A stretch of DNA of 37,241 bases from Rhizobium sp. ASV20 (GTDB lineage: Bacteria; Pseudomonadota; Alphaproteobacteria; Rhizobiales; Rhizobiaceae), in NCBI RefSeq assembly GCF_016429015.1, contig NZ_JAELTU010000063.1, positions 1 through 37,241 on the forward strand, in the 5' to 3' direction. Below the pieces are notes generated by a model, which was not told the DNA's origin, made no database searches, and saw only the letters and a program-made list of their open reading frames with translations. The number at the start of each line of letters is the position of its first letter. The first letter of the stretch is position 1. Positions 27,122 to 35,643 of the stretch are shown here, piece by piece. Made by a program: the position numbers and the translations under genes.

Positions 27122-27143
27122 TAAAAGTCGGCTGCGCCTCGGT

Positions 27144-28169
27144 TCAACGCACCGGCGGGGCGTATTGGATGCCGCCTTTGTTCCACAGGGCGTTGAGGCC
27201 GCGGGCGATCTTCAGCGGGCTGCCCGCGCCGATATTGCGGTCGAAGACTTCGCCGTAGTTGCCGACACCCTTGACGATATTGTAGGCCCAGTCGTTGGTG
27301 AGCCCGAGGTCGGTGCCGATCTTGGAGCCTTCCTCGGCGCCGAGGAAGCGCTTGATGTCAGGGTTTGCTGACTTCTTCATCTCGTCGACATTCTTCTGCG
27401 TAATGCCGAACTCCTCGGCATTGACGAGCGCATAGGCCGTCCAGCTGATGATGTTGAACCACTGGTCGTCGCCCTGGCGAACGGCCGGGCCAAGCGGCTC
27501 CTTGGAGATGATTTCGGGCAGAACGACGTTGTCGTCCGGGTTCTTAAGCGTCAGGCGGAGCGCATAGAGGCCTGACTGGTCCGTCGTGTAGACGTCGCAG
27601 CGACCGGAATCGTAAGCCGTGTTCACTTCCTCGAGCTTGTCGAAAACAACCGGATTGTACTGAAGATTGTTTGTCTTGAAGTAGTCGGCAAGGTTGAGTT
27701 CAGTCGTCGTGCCGGACTGGACGCAGATGGCGGCGCCGGAAAGTTCCAGAGCCGATTTCACGTTCAGCTCCTTGCGAACCATGAAGCCCTGACCGTCATA
27801 ATAAGTGACGGGACGGAACTTGAGGCCGAGTGCGGTATCGCGATTGATGGTCCAGGTGGTATTGCGAGAAAGCACGTCGATTTCGCCGGACTGCAACGCG
27901 GTAAATCGGTCTTTGGCGCTGAGAGGCGTAAATTTCACCTTGGTCGGATCGCCGAAGACGGCCGAAGCGACAGCGCGGCAGAAGTCGATGTCAAAGCCGG
28001 CCCAGTTGCCGGATGCATCGGGCTGCGCAAAGCCGAGAAGGCCCGTATTCGCACCGCATTGAATGAAGCCCTTGGCTTTGACGTCGCTCAGCGTCGAAGC
28101 TGAGGCACCAGAAACGGAGTAAGCCAATGCTGCGGCTCCGAGAAATGCGGAGAGAGCAAACTTGTTCAT
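27144..28169 (-). CDS. aapJ: General L-amino-acid ABC transporter, periplasmic binding protein
   Basis: A 341-residue solute-binding protein with signal peptide MNKFALSAFLGAAALAYSV ending near ASA. The mature part shows the family-3 signature GFDIDFCRAVASAVFGD and binding-lobe segments SLDIDVLSRNTTW-type (here GEIDVLSRNTTW), AICVQSGTTTELNLADYF and RCDVYTTDQSGLYA. AapJ captures a broad range of L-amino acids in the periplasm. The start was set at ATG 28169 and not at the TTG at 28178. It is the first gene of aapJQMP and shares its upstream region with metC. Confidence 0.95.
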   Translation of the reverse strand: MNKFALSAFLGAAALAYSVSGASASTLSDVKAKGFIQCGANTGLLGFAQPDASGNWAGFDIDFCRAVASAVFGDPTKVKFTPLSAKDRFTALQSGEIDVLSRNTTWTINRDTALGLKFRPVTYYDGQGFMVRKELNVKSALELSGAAICVQSGTTTELNLADYFKTNNLQYNPVVFDKLEEVNTAYDSGRCDVYTTDQSGLYALRLTLKNPDDNVVLPEIISKEPLGPAVRQGDDQWFNIISWTAYALVNAEEFGITQKNVDEMKKSANPDIKRFLGAEEGSKIGTDLGLTNDWAYNIVKGVGNYGEVFDRNIGAGSPLKIARGLNALWNKGGIQYAPPVR

Positions 28170-28542
28170 CTTTCCCAACCTTTGTTCTATTGTTTTATAA
28201 TTAAAGCGCGTCGCTCCCGAAGCGGGTTCTTTGTGAACCTCGTTTCCTCACTCTCCAGAGGCGAGTGGTCCTATCACAGTCGTAAATGGATTGGCGGTCA
28301 AGAGATCGGCCCCAATATTGCCGGTTTATTCGGAGAATTCGCTTTTTGAGGCTGGGAAATGGGCATTTGGCGCCAAAATGAGCATCATTTTGCTAAAAAA
28401 CTGTCCGAAAACGAGGTTTAACGCGCAACTTTCGTTATTTTAGCCTTGCAATAATATGCTGTGTCGACAGGATCGGGGTTGACCCAACTGGACTTGCTCG
28501 CCACAAAACCAGCTTCCTACAGCGCCAAAGGCATATCCGGAC
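28170..28542. promoter_or_regulatory. Divergent promoter region aapJ/metC with inverted repeat
   Basis: This gene-free 373-bp region must carry the promoters of both operons. The clearest element is an 8-bp inverted repeat with a 3-base spacer (28374-28381 and 28385-28392, CAAAATGA-GCA-TCATTTTG), a plausible operator. A smaller GGTTC/GAACC repeat occurs at 28225-28239. I cannot place the -35 and -10 boxes with confidence. Confidence 0.5.
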
Positions 28543-29733
28543 ATGAAAGACAAAGACACATTCCTGCAGAACGCCGGCATCAACACCCGTTTGTCCCACA
28601 TCGGCAATTCGCCATTCGACTTCCACGGCTTCGTCAATCCGCCCGTCGTGCACGCCTCGACGGTGCTGTTCCCCAATGCCCGAGTGATGGAGACGCACGA
28701 CCAGAAATATACCTACGGGACCCGCGGTACGCCGACGACCGATGCGTTGTGCGAAGCGATGGACGCACTGGAAGGATCGGCGGGCACGATCATCGTGCCC
28801 TCAGGCCTCGCGGCGGTCACCGTACCGTTTCTCGCCTATCTGTCCGCCGGAGATCACGCCCTGATCGTCGATTCGGTCTATGGCCCCACGCGGTTTTTCT
28901 GCGACACCATGCTGAAGCGCCTCGGCATCGAGGTCGACTATTACGATCCATTGGTCGGCGCCGGCATCGAGCAATTGTTCAAGCCGAACACAAAGCTGGT
29001 CCACACCGAGGCACCGGGTTCCAATACCTTTGAAATGCAGGACATTCCGGCGATTTCCGCCGCTGCTCATCGGCATGGCTGTGTCGTGACCATGGACAAT
29101 ACCTGGGCGACGCCGCTCTATTTCAAGCCGCTGGATCACGGCGTCGATGTCTCCATCCATGCGGTGACGAAGTACCCGGCCGGTCATTCGGATATCGTCA
29201 TGGGAACTGTTTCCGCCAATGCGGCGCATTGGGAGCGTTTGCTGGACGCGCACGGCCAACTCGGCATTTGCGGGGCCCCGGACGACGCCTATCAGGTGCT
29301 GCGCGGCCTGCGTACCATGGGCGTGCGCCTCGACCGCCATCAGGAGAGCGCGCTTGAGATCGCGCGCTGGCTCGAGGGCAGGGAGGAAGTCGCACGGGTT
29401 CTGCATCCGGCGCTGCCGAGCTTCCCGGGGCATGAGATCTGGAAGCGTGACTTCAAGGGCTCGAGCGGCATTTTCTCCTTCGTGCTGGCCGTCGACAGCC
29501 CTGAGAAATTCAAGGTCAAGGCGCATGCGTTCCTTGATGCGCTGCGGATATTCGGCCTCGGCTATTCCTGGGGCGGTTTCGAAAGCCTGGCACTTCAAGT
29601 CAACCTGAACGACAGACGCGTCACCAAGGCGCCGACCGAAGGACCGGTCATCCGCCTGCAGATTGGCCTCGAAGACGTGGCCGATATCAAGGCTGATATC
29701 GAAAAGGGCTTTGCCGCAGTCAGGCAAGCCTGA
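28543..29733 (+). CDS. metC: Cystathionine beta-lyase
   Basis: A 396-residue PLP enzyme of the Cys/Met-metabolism family that cleaves cystathionine to homocysteine in methionine synthesis. Evidence is the opening GINTRLSHIGNSPFDFHG, YGTRGTPTTDALCEAM, the SGLAAVT phosphate-binding loop, EAPGSNTFEMQD, DNTWATPLYFKPL and the PLP lysine in HAVTKYPAGHSD (Lys210). The G-Y-S-W-G-G-F-E-S block near residue 345 favours beta-lyase over gamma-synthase. Its stop abuts the stop of the oppositely oriented monooxygenase, with no bases between. Confidence 0.93.
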   Translation: MKDKDTFLQNAGINTRLSHIGNSPFDFHGFVNPPVVHASTVLFPNARVMETHDQKYTYGTRGTPTTDALCEAMDALEGSAGTIIVPSGLAAVTVPFLAYLSAGDHALIVDSVYGPTRFFCDTMLKRLGIEVDYYDPLVGAGIEQLFKPNTKLVHTEAPGSNTFEMQDIPAISAAAHRHGCVVTMDNTWATPLYFKPLDHGVDVSIHAVTKYPAGHSDIVMGTVSANAAHWERLLDAHGQLGICGAPDDAYQVLRGLRTMGVRLDRHQESALEIARWLEGREEVARVLHPALPSFPGHEIWKRDFKGSSGIFSFVLAVDSPEKFKVKAHAFLDALRIFGLGYSWGGFESLALQVNLNDRRVTKAPTEGPVIRLQIGLEDVADIKADIEKGFAAVRQA

Positions 29734-30897
29734 TCAGCCGATGGCGCGATAGCCGTAGATCCAGTCCATATCCGCCGCAAGACTTTGCGGCGGGCGCAGG
29801 GAGAGGACGAGGTCGCGCGCCATGCGGATCGGACCGCGGGCATGGTAGGCGAATTGATTGAACGCGGCGCGTTGGCGCAGGCGGGCAATGCGCGGCGTAC
29901 GATGTTTTTCGAAGAGGTCGAATGCCTCCGCCGGCAGGCGCGTCGCCAGCATACCGGCGAGCTCGAAGGCATCCTCGATCGCCATGGCCGCGCCCTGGGC
30001 GGCAAACGGCATCATCGCATGCGCCGCATCGCCGATGAGCACCGTGTCGACGCCATTGTGCCAACGGCCGGCTTTCATCTCATAGAGCGGCCAGAAGCTT
30101 GCCTGCTCCTGTTCTTCGAGCATGCGTATGATTTCACCGCTCCAGCCGGAAAAGCCGCGCAGCATCTGCTCGCGCTGCGCCTTGTTGCTGGTGGTGCCCC
30201 AATCGCGGTTGGAACTGCTGCCGGAGACGATGGCGACGATATTGAAGGCGGCATTTTCCCGGATCGGATAGCAGACGAGATGGCTGGCCGGGCCAAGAAA
30301 TGCGGTGACACTCGTCCGGTTCAGGATCGCTGGCGCCGAACCTTCCTCAATGGTGAAACGCCAGGCAATATTGCCGGAGAAAACGGGCGAGGGAGAGGCT
30401 GGCACCATAGCACGAGCCTTCGACCACACGCCATCGGCGCCGATGACGATATCCACGTCTCGACCGGCGATGCCGGCCAGTGTCTGTCGATCTGTGATCT
30501 CGATTCGCTGGCCCAGATGAAGCGTGCAAAATGCATTGGCCGTAACAGCTTCAAGAAGGACTTTCTGCAGCGTGGCGCGATGTGCCGTGCCGTAGGGCGC
30601 CCCCCATCGTTCTCTGGCGAAATTTCCGCACGGGACGGACGCGACGGGCCGCAACGAGGAGGCGGAGACAAGCCGCACTTCTTCCGGCTCAAGCCAGATG
30701 GCGCGAAGGGTATCGAGTATGCCGAGCGTGTCGAGGATGCGGGAGGCGTTCGGAGAAATCTGCAGGCCAGCCCCGACTTCGGTCAGAGCTTCGGCCTGCT
30801 CGAAAATTTCGGAACGTATGCCATGCCTTGCCAGCGCCAGCGCCGTCGTCAATCCGGCTATTCCGGCGCCGATGATTGCGGCTGTCTTGATCGGCAT
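29734..30897 (-). CDS. FAD-dependent aromatic-ring-type monooxygenase
   Basis: A 387-residue group A flavoprotein monooxygenase resembling salicylate hydroxylase. The N-terminal Rossmann motif is AIIGAGIAGLTTALALARHG. The DG motif is VIGADGVWSKAR, and the GD motif is VLIGDAAHAMMPFAAQGAAM with AIEDAFEL. Such enzymes use NAD(P)H and O2 to hydroxylate aromatic or related substrates; the substrate is unknown here, since no other aromatic-catabolism gene lies nearby. It converges exactly with metC. Confidence 0.88.
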   Translation of the reverse strand: MPIKTAAIIGAGIAGLTTALALARHGIRSEIFEQAEALTEVGAGLQISPNASRILDTLGILDTLRAIWLEPEEVRLVSASSLRPVASVPCGNFARERWGAPYGTAHRATLQKVLLEAVTANAFCTLHLGQRIEITDRQTLAGIAGRDVDIVIGADGVWSKARAMVPASPSPVFSGNIAWRFTIEEGSAPAILNRTSVTAFLGPASHLVCYPIRENAAFNIVAIVSGSSSNRDWGTTSNKAQREQMLRGFSGWSGEIIRMLEEQEQASFWPLYEMKAGRWHNGVDTVLIGDAAHAMMPFAAQGAAMAIEDAFELAGMLATRLPAEAFDLFEKHRTPRIARLRQRAAFNQFAYHARGPIRMARDLVLSLRPPQSLAADMDWIYGYRAIG

Positions 30898-30926
30898 TTC
30901 TCTATGTCCGATCGAGGGCTATCGTA

Positions 30927-31172
30927 TCAGGCCGCCTTGAAATGGAAGACGCAGCCCGCAGGGTTGGTCTGATCGGCTTTCAGCGACGGATTGTAGCGAT
31001 AGAGCGTCGAGCAGTAGGAGCAAACCTTCTCGTTATCGTCGCCCATATCGATAAAGATATGCGGATGATCGTAAGGAACCGAGGCGCCGGTGCACATGAA
31101 TTCCTTGACGCCGATCTCGATAACGCTGTGTCCGCCGTCGTTCTGGAAATGGGGAATATTGTGACCGGCCAT
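30927..31172 (-). CDS. NDUFS6-like zinc-finger protein (zf-CHCC)
   Basis: An 81-residue protein with the CHCC zinc-finger: CTGASVPYDHPHIFIDMG, then VCSYCSTLYRY. It starts MAGHNIPHFQNDGGHSVIEIG. This is the alphaproteobacterial counterpart of the mitochondrial 13-kDa (NDUFS6) complex I subunit; zinc and assembly roles are known for the mitochondrial protein. The reading frame is open upstream to 31376, but ATG 31172 gives the family N-terminus. It is divergent from the hydrolase at 31375. Confidence 0.9.
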   Translation of the reverse strand: MAGHNIPHFQNDGGHSVIEIGVKEFMCTGASVPYDHPHIFIDMGDDNEKVCSYCSTLYRYNPSLKADQTNPAGCVFHFKAA

Positions 31173-31374
31173 GATGATCTCCGAATGCGTCTTGCCGTAA
31201 GCGGCATGAATGTTGCGCCAGACTTGGTAGCCCCTCTTTATAATCCTTCTTATCGATTGTGTAGTGCGAAAGTCCGGCTCGGCGCAGAGATTTTCACCTT
31301 TGCGGGGTTCACCTGATATCGCCGATAAAATATGGTCCGGCATCAGGAAAACCCCTGTTCGCAAAGATAATGCC

Positions 31375-32160
31375 ATGAATTTGAATGCTCCTTCGATGTC
31401 CCATTTCGTCAGGGACGGATTGAAGCTTGCCTTTTTCGACGAAGGTGATCCGAACGGTCCGCCCGTGCTGCTGATTCACGGCTTTGCCTCGACAGCGATT
31501 GCGAACTGGGTTCATCCGGGTTGGCTGAAGACGCTCGGCGATGCGGGCTATCGGGTGATCGCGATCGATAATCGTGGCCATGGAGTAAGCGACAAGCTCT
31601 ATGACGCTGACGTCTACCATCCGTGGATCATGGCAGAAGATGCGGTTGCGCTGCTCGACCATTTGGGTATTCCGGAGGCCCACGTCATGGGCTATTCCAT
31701 GGGCGCTCGCGTCGCGACCTTCATGGCGATCGCGCATCCCGATCGCGTTCGCTCGCTGGTCCTCGGCGGTCTCGGTATTGGTATGGTCGAGGGCGTTGGC
31801 GATTGGGATCCGATTGCGGATGCGCTCGTTGCCCCATCGCTCGATGATGTCACGCATCAGCGCGGGCGCATGTTCCGCGCCTTTGCCGAGCAGACCAAGA
31901 GCGACCGGCAAGCGCTTGCCGCCTGCATTCAGGGCTCCCGCGATCTGGCGACAAAGGAGGATGTGGCGAAGATCGAAGCGCCCGCGTTGATCGCCGTCGG
32001 CACCAAGGACGACATTGCCGGCTCGGCGCAGGCGCTTGCAGATCTGATGCAACATGCCGAGGTTGTCGACATACCGAACCGCGATCACATGCTCGCTGTC
32101 GGCGACAAGGTGTTCAAAACCGCAGTTCTCGAATTCTACAAGCGGATCGAGGGCCGGTAG
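31375..32160 (+). CDS. Alpha/beta hydrolase
   Basis: A 261-residue alpha/beta-hydrolase-fold enzyme. The oxyanion-region motif is LLIHGFAST. The nucleophile elbow is MGYSMGARVA (Ser108). The acid is likely in VGTKDDIAGS, and the histidine in PNRDHMLAVGD. An N-terminal HG-x-GVSDKL segment (NRGHGVSDKL) is also typical. The substrate is unknown. The start is ATG 31375, with ATG 31396 as an alternative; the frame is open upstream to 31264. The enoyl-CoA hydratase gene converges 21 bp downstream. Confidence 0.87.
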   Translation: MNLNAPSMSHFVRDGLKLAFFDEGDPNGPPVLLIHGFASTAIANWVHPGWLKTLGDAGYRVIAIDNRGHGVSDKLYDADVYHPWIMAEDAVALLDHLGIPEAHVMGYSMGARVATFMAIAHPDRVRSLVLGGLGIGMVEGVGDWDPIADALVAPSLDDVTHQRGRMFRAFAEQTKSDRQALAACIQGSRDLATKEDVAKIEAPALIAVGTKDDIAGSAQALADLMQHAEVVDIPNRDHMLAVGDKVFKTAVLEFYKRIEGR

Positions 32161-32181
32161 ACCCAGGTCTGGCTGATCAAG

Positions 32182-32997
32182 TCACTCGCCGGTGAAATGC
32201 GGTTTTCGGCGCGCAGCAAAGGCAGCGCGCCCTTCGGCATAATCCGCGCTATCGAAGGTTTTCGCGCCGATGATCTCCGCCTCGCGCAGCAGATCTCCGT
32301 TTTGTTCGAGCACCGCGCGGGCAGCGAGTTTCGAAGCATGCAGCGAAATCGGCGCATTGGCGGCGATCGCATGGGCGAGGGCGGAGATTTCTCTGTCGAA
32401 CGAACCGGCTTCGATCTCCTCCAGCAGAAAACCGGAGGCCGCCATCTTCTCGCTCGACATGGGCGCACCGGTAAAGAGCGCAACTTTTGTCATCTGAGAC
32501 CCGAGTGCGTTGATGATATCCTGCACGGCGTCGGCTGGATAGGCGATGCCGAGGCGAGCGGCGGGAATGGCAAAGCGCGCGCCTTGCTCGGCGATCCGCA
32601 GGTCGCAAGCAGCGGCGAGCCCGAAGCCGCCGCCGTAGCAGATGCCGCGGATCGCCGCGATCGTCGGCACGCGGCAATGGCGGACGGCCTCAAAGGCTTG
32701 GCTGTTCAGCGCTTCGTAGGCGACGGCAGTCTCGGAATTCTTGCGCACACTATCGAATTCGCTGATGTCGGCACCCGCGGAAAAGTCGGCGCCGATGCCG
32801 CGCAGGACGATCACATGGGCGTGTGCCTTGTCGGTCAACATGCGCAGGGCCTGAGGAATGGCTCGCCACATGGCAGCGGTCACGGCATTCTTCCTGCCGG
32901 GATTGTTGATCGTGATCGTGCCTATGGCATCACTGGCGTTGACACGAAGGAGACCGCCGGCAAAATCATGCTCCAAATTCATCCGCGCTCGATCCAT
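32182..32997 (-). CDS. Enoyl-CoA hydratase/isomerase family protein
   Basis: A 271-residue crotonase-fold protein. The first oxyanion-hole segment is RGIGADFSAGADISEF, and the second is IRGICYGGGFGLAAACDLRIA, the crotonase signature. A C-terminal helix (AARAVLEQNGDLLREAEI) follows. Members hydrate, isomerise or cleave acyl-CoA thioesters; the exact reaction is not readable. The start is 32997, or possibly the ATG at 32982. It diverges from cysE with about 60 bp between them. Confidence 0.88.
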   Translation of the reverse strand: MDRARMNLEHDFAGGLLRVNASDAIGTITINNPGRKNAVTAAMWRAIPQALRMLTDKAHAHVIVLRGIGADFSAGADISEFDSVRKNSETAVAYEALNSQAFEAVRHCRVPTIAAIRGICYGGGFGLAAACDLRIAEQGARFAIPAARLGIAYPADAVQDIINALGSQMTKVALFTGAPMSSEKMAASGFLLEEIEAGSFDREISALAHAIAANAPISLHASKLAARAVLEQNGDLLREAEIIGAKTFDSADYAEGRAAFAARRKPHFTGE

Positions 32998-33027
32998 TTG
33001 TCTTGTGTGCCAATTACTCTATATAAT
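32998..33027 (+). promoter_or_regulatory. Putative promoter of cysE
   Basis: A consensus -10 TATAAT (33022-33027) with TTGTCT 18 bases upstream (32998-33003) as -35. The region is unusually A+T-rich for this genome, and the start codon of cysE follows 31 bases later behind GGGAGA. Confidence 0.6.
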
Positions 33028-33058
33028 GTATTCCTGACAGCAAATCGGGAGACCGCCA

Positions 33059-33922
33059 ATGGTCGCAGTAACGGATATTCGCCCTTTGGAGGGCATGGGT
33101 GCGGTCAAGGTCGTGGATCCCATTTGGGATAGCATGCGCGAGGAGGCTCGCACCGCCGCCGAGCGCGACCCGCTTCTCGCGGCCTTCCTCTATTCGACGA
33201 TCATCAACCACCGTTCGCTGGAAGAATGCGTCATCTATCGCATCTGCGAGCGCCTTGATCATCCGGACATGCAGGCGATCCTTCTGCGTCAGACGTTCGA
33301 GGAAATGCTCGCTGACTGGCCGGAATGGGGATCGATCCTGCGGGTCGATATCCAGGCGATCTATGATCGTGACCCGGCCTGCCTGCGTTTCCTTGAGGCG
33401 GTGCTCTATTTCAAGGGTTTCCACGCGCTGCAGACCCATCGTCTCGCGCACTGGCTCTACAATCGCGGTCGCCGCGATTTCGCTCTTTATCTGCAGAGCC
33501 GCTCGTCCAGCGTTTTCCAGACGGACATCAATCCGGCTGCACGCATCGGCAAAGGCATCTTCCTCGATCACGCGACCGGTCTCGTCGTCGGCGAAACGGC
33601 CGTGATCGGCGACAACGTATCGATCCTGCACGGCGTCACCCTCGGGGGCACCGGCAAGGAGGGCAGCGACCGCCATCCGAAGATCGCCCATGGTGTTTTG
33701 ATCGGCGCGGGAGCCAAAATTCTCGGTAACATCCAGATAGGCCATTGCTCGCGCATTGCCGCCGGCTCGGTTGTGCTGAAGGAAGTGCCACCCAAGACCA
33801 CGGTTGCCGGCGTGCCGGCCAAGGTCGTTGGCGAGGCCGGTTGCTCCGAGCCGTCACGCTCCATGGACCAGCTATTGGCCGAGCAATTGGTCGTCGATCA
33901 GATCATGGGTGCCGGAATCTAG
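33059..33922 (+). CDS. cysE: Serine O-acetyltransferase
   Basis: A 287-residue enzyme making O-acetylserine from serine and acetyl-CoA, the first step of cysteine synthesis. An N-terminal helical domain (REEARTAAERDPLLAAFLY) is followed by the left-handed beta-helix hexapeptide region (ARIGKGIFLDHATGLVVGE, then SILHGVTLGGTG with the catalytic histidine). A C-terminal tail ends DQIMGAGI, whose terminal Ile matches the tail that docks into CysK in the cysteine-synthase complex. The ATG at 33059 is preceded by GGGAGA. Confidence 0.96.
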   Translation: MVAVTDIRPLEGMGAVKVVDPIWDSMREEARTAAERDPLLAAFLYSTIINHRSLEECVIYRICERLDHPDMQAILLRQTFEEMLADWPEWGSILRVDIQAIYDRDPACLRFLEAVLYFKGFHALQTHRLAHWLYNRGRRDFALYLQSRSSSVFQTDINPAARIGKGIFLDHATGLVVGETAVIGDNVSILHGVTLGGTGKEGSDRHPKIAHGVLIGAGAKILGNIQIGHCSRIAAGSVVLKEVPPKTTVAGVPAKVVGEAGCSEPSRSMDQLLAEQLVVDQIMGAGI

Positions 33923-34049
33923 GGGAAATTTAGCCTGAATTTCGGAAACGTGCGTCGCTTCAAAAGGTGTATGGCGCGGTTCCGGTCTTTACACTGCCGC
34001 TTTTCCTATGCAAGAAGCGGCCAACCAGAGATCCTCACGGAGAAGCATT

Positions 34050-34253
34050 GTGAAGCCTGAAGAAATCAAGAAACTCGACGCCTATTTCAAGCGCACGTTC
34101 AACCCGCAGATGGTCGTCAAGGCCCGTCCGCGCAAGAACGACTCGGCCGAAGTTTACCTTGATGAAGAGTTTCTGGGCGTCGTCTATATCGATGATGAAG
34201 ACGGCGATCGCTCTTACAATTTCTCGATGGCCATCCTGGACGTCGATCTGTAA
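34050..34253 (+). CDS. DUF3126 family protein
   Basis: A 67-residue acidic protein: VKPEEIKKLDAYFKRTFNP, then EVYLDEEFLGVVYIDDEDGD and YNFSMAILDVDL. It matches DUF3126, a small conserved alphaproteobacterial family without known function. The start is GTG 34050, preceded by CGGAG 7 bases upstream; the frame is open upstream to 34008. A strong terminator follows. Confidence 0.87.
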   Translation: MKPEEIKKLDAYFKRTFNPQMVVKARPRKNDSAEVYLDEEFLGVVYIDDEDGDRSYNFSMAILDVDL

Positions 34254-34290
34254 GTCGCCCGCGCGATTCTCTATTTCAGTCGAATTTGCG

Positions 34291-34319
34291 ACCCGTATTT
34301 CATCGAAATACGGGTTTTT
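34291..34319 (+). terminator. Intrinsic terminator after DUF3126 gene
   Basis: A perfect 11-bp stem (34291-34301 and 34305-34315) with loop ATC and a five-T tail (34315-34319). It lies 38 bases after the DUF3126 stop. Confidence 0.9.
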
Positions 34320-34628
34320 CTATGATTTTTGCGGGAGAAGCCATGCTTCGTGAAGCGAAATGCCGATCGAACCTATGCTTGGCCCATGCACGATTTTCCG
34401 CAGGAATACCGATATTTCTGACAAAGCCTCTAGTTGCAGGGGTGATGATATATATTAGAGAAATCATAATGATGCAATGCAAACATAACCGCTGACACGG
34501 CATTGTTATCGAAATTGCAACCATTAATAGATGTTGCGTCGCACAAGACTACTTGACTAATTGTGCGTCGCATTTAAGTTTCTTGCCTGTAAACCGGCCA
34601 TCGGCCGACCAACAAGGGACGGAGACAG
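34320..34628. promoter_or_regulatory. Upstream region of the phasin gene with paired TGCGTCGCA palindromes
   Basis: No gene lies in this 309-bp region. Two copies of the palindrome TGCGTCGCA (34535-34543 and 34564-34572) are spaced 29 bases start to start, on either side of a TTGACT hexamer (34553-34558) that could be a -35 box. PHA regulators (PhaR/AniA type) bind TGC-containing palindromes, so an operator for phasin control is plausible but unproven. Confidence 0.5.
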
Positions 34629-34994
34629 ATGTTCAATTTCGACGAAGCAAATAAGAAGGGCAAGGAAGCCATCGACACGGCGCTGAAGAGCTACTCCGAT
34701 GTCAGCAAGGGTTTCCAGGCGATTGCCGCTGAAACTGCTGAATACTCGAAGAAGTCGTTCCAGGATGGTGTTTCGCACTTCGAAACGCTCGCCGGCGTCA
34801 AGAGCTTCGAAGCCGCTTTCGAACTCCAGAGCACCTATGTGAAGTCCGCCTACGAAAATTTCGTTGCCGAAGCCACCAAGCTCGGCGAAATGTATGCCGA
34901 TCTCGCCAAGAATGCCTATAAGCCTTACGAAGCGCCGGTCGCCGCAGCGACGAAGGCTGCTAGCAAGGCCGCAGCAGCTGCAACTGCTGCCTGA
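34629..34994 (+). CDS. Phasin family protein (PHA granule-associated)
   Basis: A 121-residue alpha-helical protein: MFNFDEANKKGKEAIDTALK, FQAIAAETAEYSKKSFQDG, FEAAFELQSTYVKSAYENF, and an Ala-rich C-terminal tail (AATKAASKAAAAATAA). This is the phasin_2-type layout of proteins that coat polyhydroxybutyrate granules and control their size. A good ribosome site (GGGACGGAGACAG) precedes the ATG. It complements phaC at 980-2827 functionally but is not linked to it. A terminator follows. Confidence 0.92.
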   Translation: MFNFDEANKKGKEAIDTALKSYSDVSKGFQAIAAETAEYSKKSFQDGVSHFETLAGVKSFEAAFELQSTYVKSAYENFVAEATKLGEMYADLAKNAYKPYEAPVAAATKAASKAAAAATAA

Positions 34995-35021
34995 TCCCTA
35001 GCTGAGAGCTGAAATTTCCGG

Positions 35022-35056
35022 AAAGACCGGCTGCGCAACGCGCGGCCGGTCTTTTT
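35022..35056 (+). terminator. Intrinsic terminator after the phasin gene
   Basis: Stem AAAGACCGG (35022-35030) with CCGGTCTTT (35046-35054), extended inward by GC-rich pairing, followed by a T-run. It lies 27 bases after the phasin stop. Confidence 0.88.
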
Positions 35057-35279
35057 GTTTTCGCATATCGAACCGACGTCGAAATTATGCCGCGACTTTT
35101 TCGGCTGGAGCCCGCTTTGTCAGCGAATTGTGATTGCAGTGTCCGGTAAGGGGCTTAAAATCACGCCAATATGAACTACCTTAGTGGTTCGGATATCTGG
35201 CCCGACCAAGTGAATGAACCAACCCCAGTGCCAAGTCGGAATGCGATAGCTTCTGCCGGATGATTTGAGGAAGAATGAA

Positions 35280-35633
35280 ATGATCGCAGAGCCGATCCGG
35301 ATGCAAAACAACAGCGAAAGGAACGGGGACAACGGAAATCGCGGGACCTCGGTGATCACACGCACCAAGCCCAAAACCAAGAAACCCAACCTGTACCGCG
35401 TGCTGCTTCTGAACGACGACTATACGCCCATGGACTTCGTGATCCATATCCTGGAGCGTTTCTTTCAAAAGGATCTCGAAAGTGCCACCCGCATCATGCT
35501 TCATGTCCACAACCATGGCGTCGGCGAGTGCGGGATATATACATATGAAGTAGCTGAAACGAAGGTGAGCCAGGTGATGGATTTTGCCCGGGAACACCAG
35601 CATCCGCTGCAATGTGTTATGGAAAAGAAGTGA
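35280..35633 (+). CDS. clpS: ATP-dependent Clp protease adaptor ClpS
   Basis: A 117-residue adaptor that delivers N-degron substrates to ClpAP. A long flexible N-terminus (through RTKPKTKKP) precedes the ClpS core YRVLLLNDDYTPMDFVIHIL. The conserved ligand-pocket region includes NDDYTPM and ATRIMLHVHNHGVGECGIYT. The start is ATG 35280, 9 bases after GAGG. It is 10 bp upstream of clpA, the standard clpSA operon. Alphaproteobacteria often have two ClpS paralogues; this one is linked to clpA (ClpS1-like). Confidence 0.95.
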   Translation: MIAEPIRMQNNSERNGDNGNRGTSVITRTKPKTKKPNLYRVLLLNDDYTPMDFVIHILERFFQKDLESATRIMLHVHNHGVGECGIYTYEVAETKVSQVMDFAREHQHPLQCVMEKK

Positions 35634-35643
35634 GGATCTGAAC

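Noticed and set aside
29785..30972. 395-codon plus-strand open frame across the FAD monooxygenase
   Set aside because: Antisense of a gene with clear FAD motifs; low-information composition and no domain.
33929..33948. Short inverted repeat after cysE as terminator
   Set aside because: Only 6 A+T-rich pairs with a 7-base loop and no T-run, so too weak to call.
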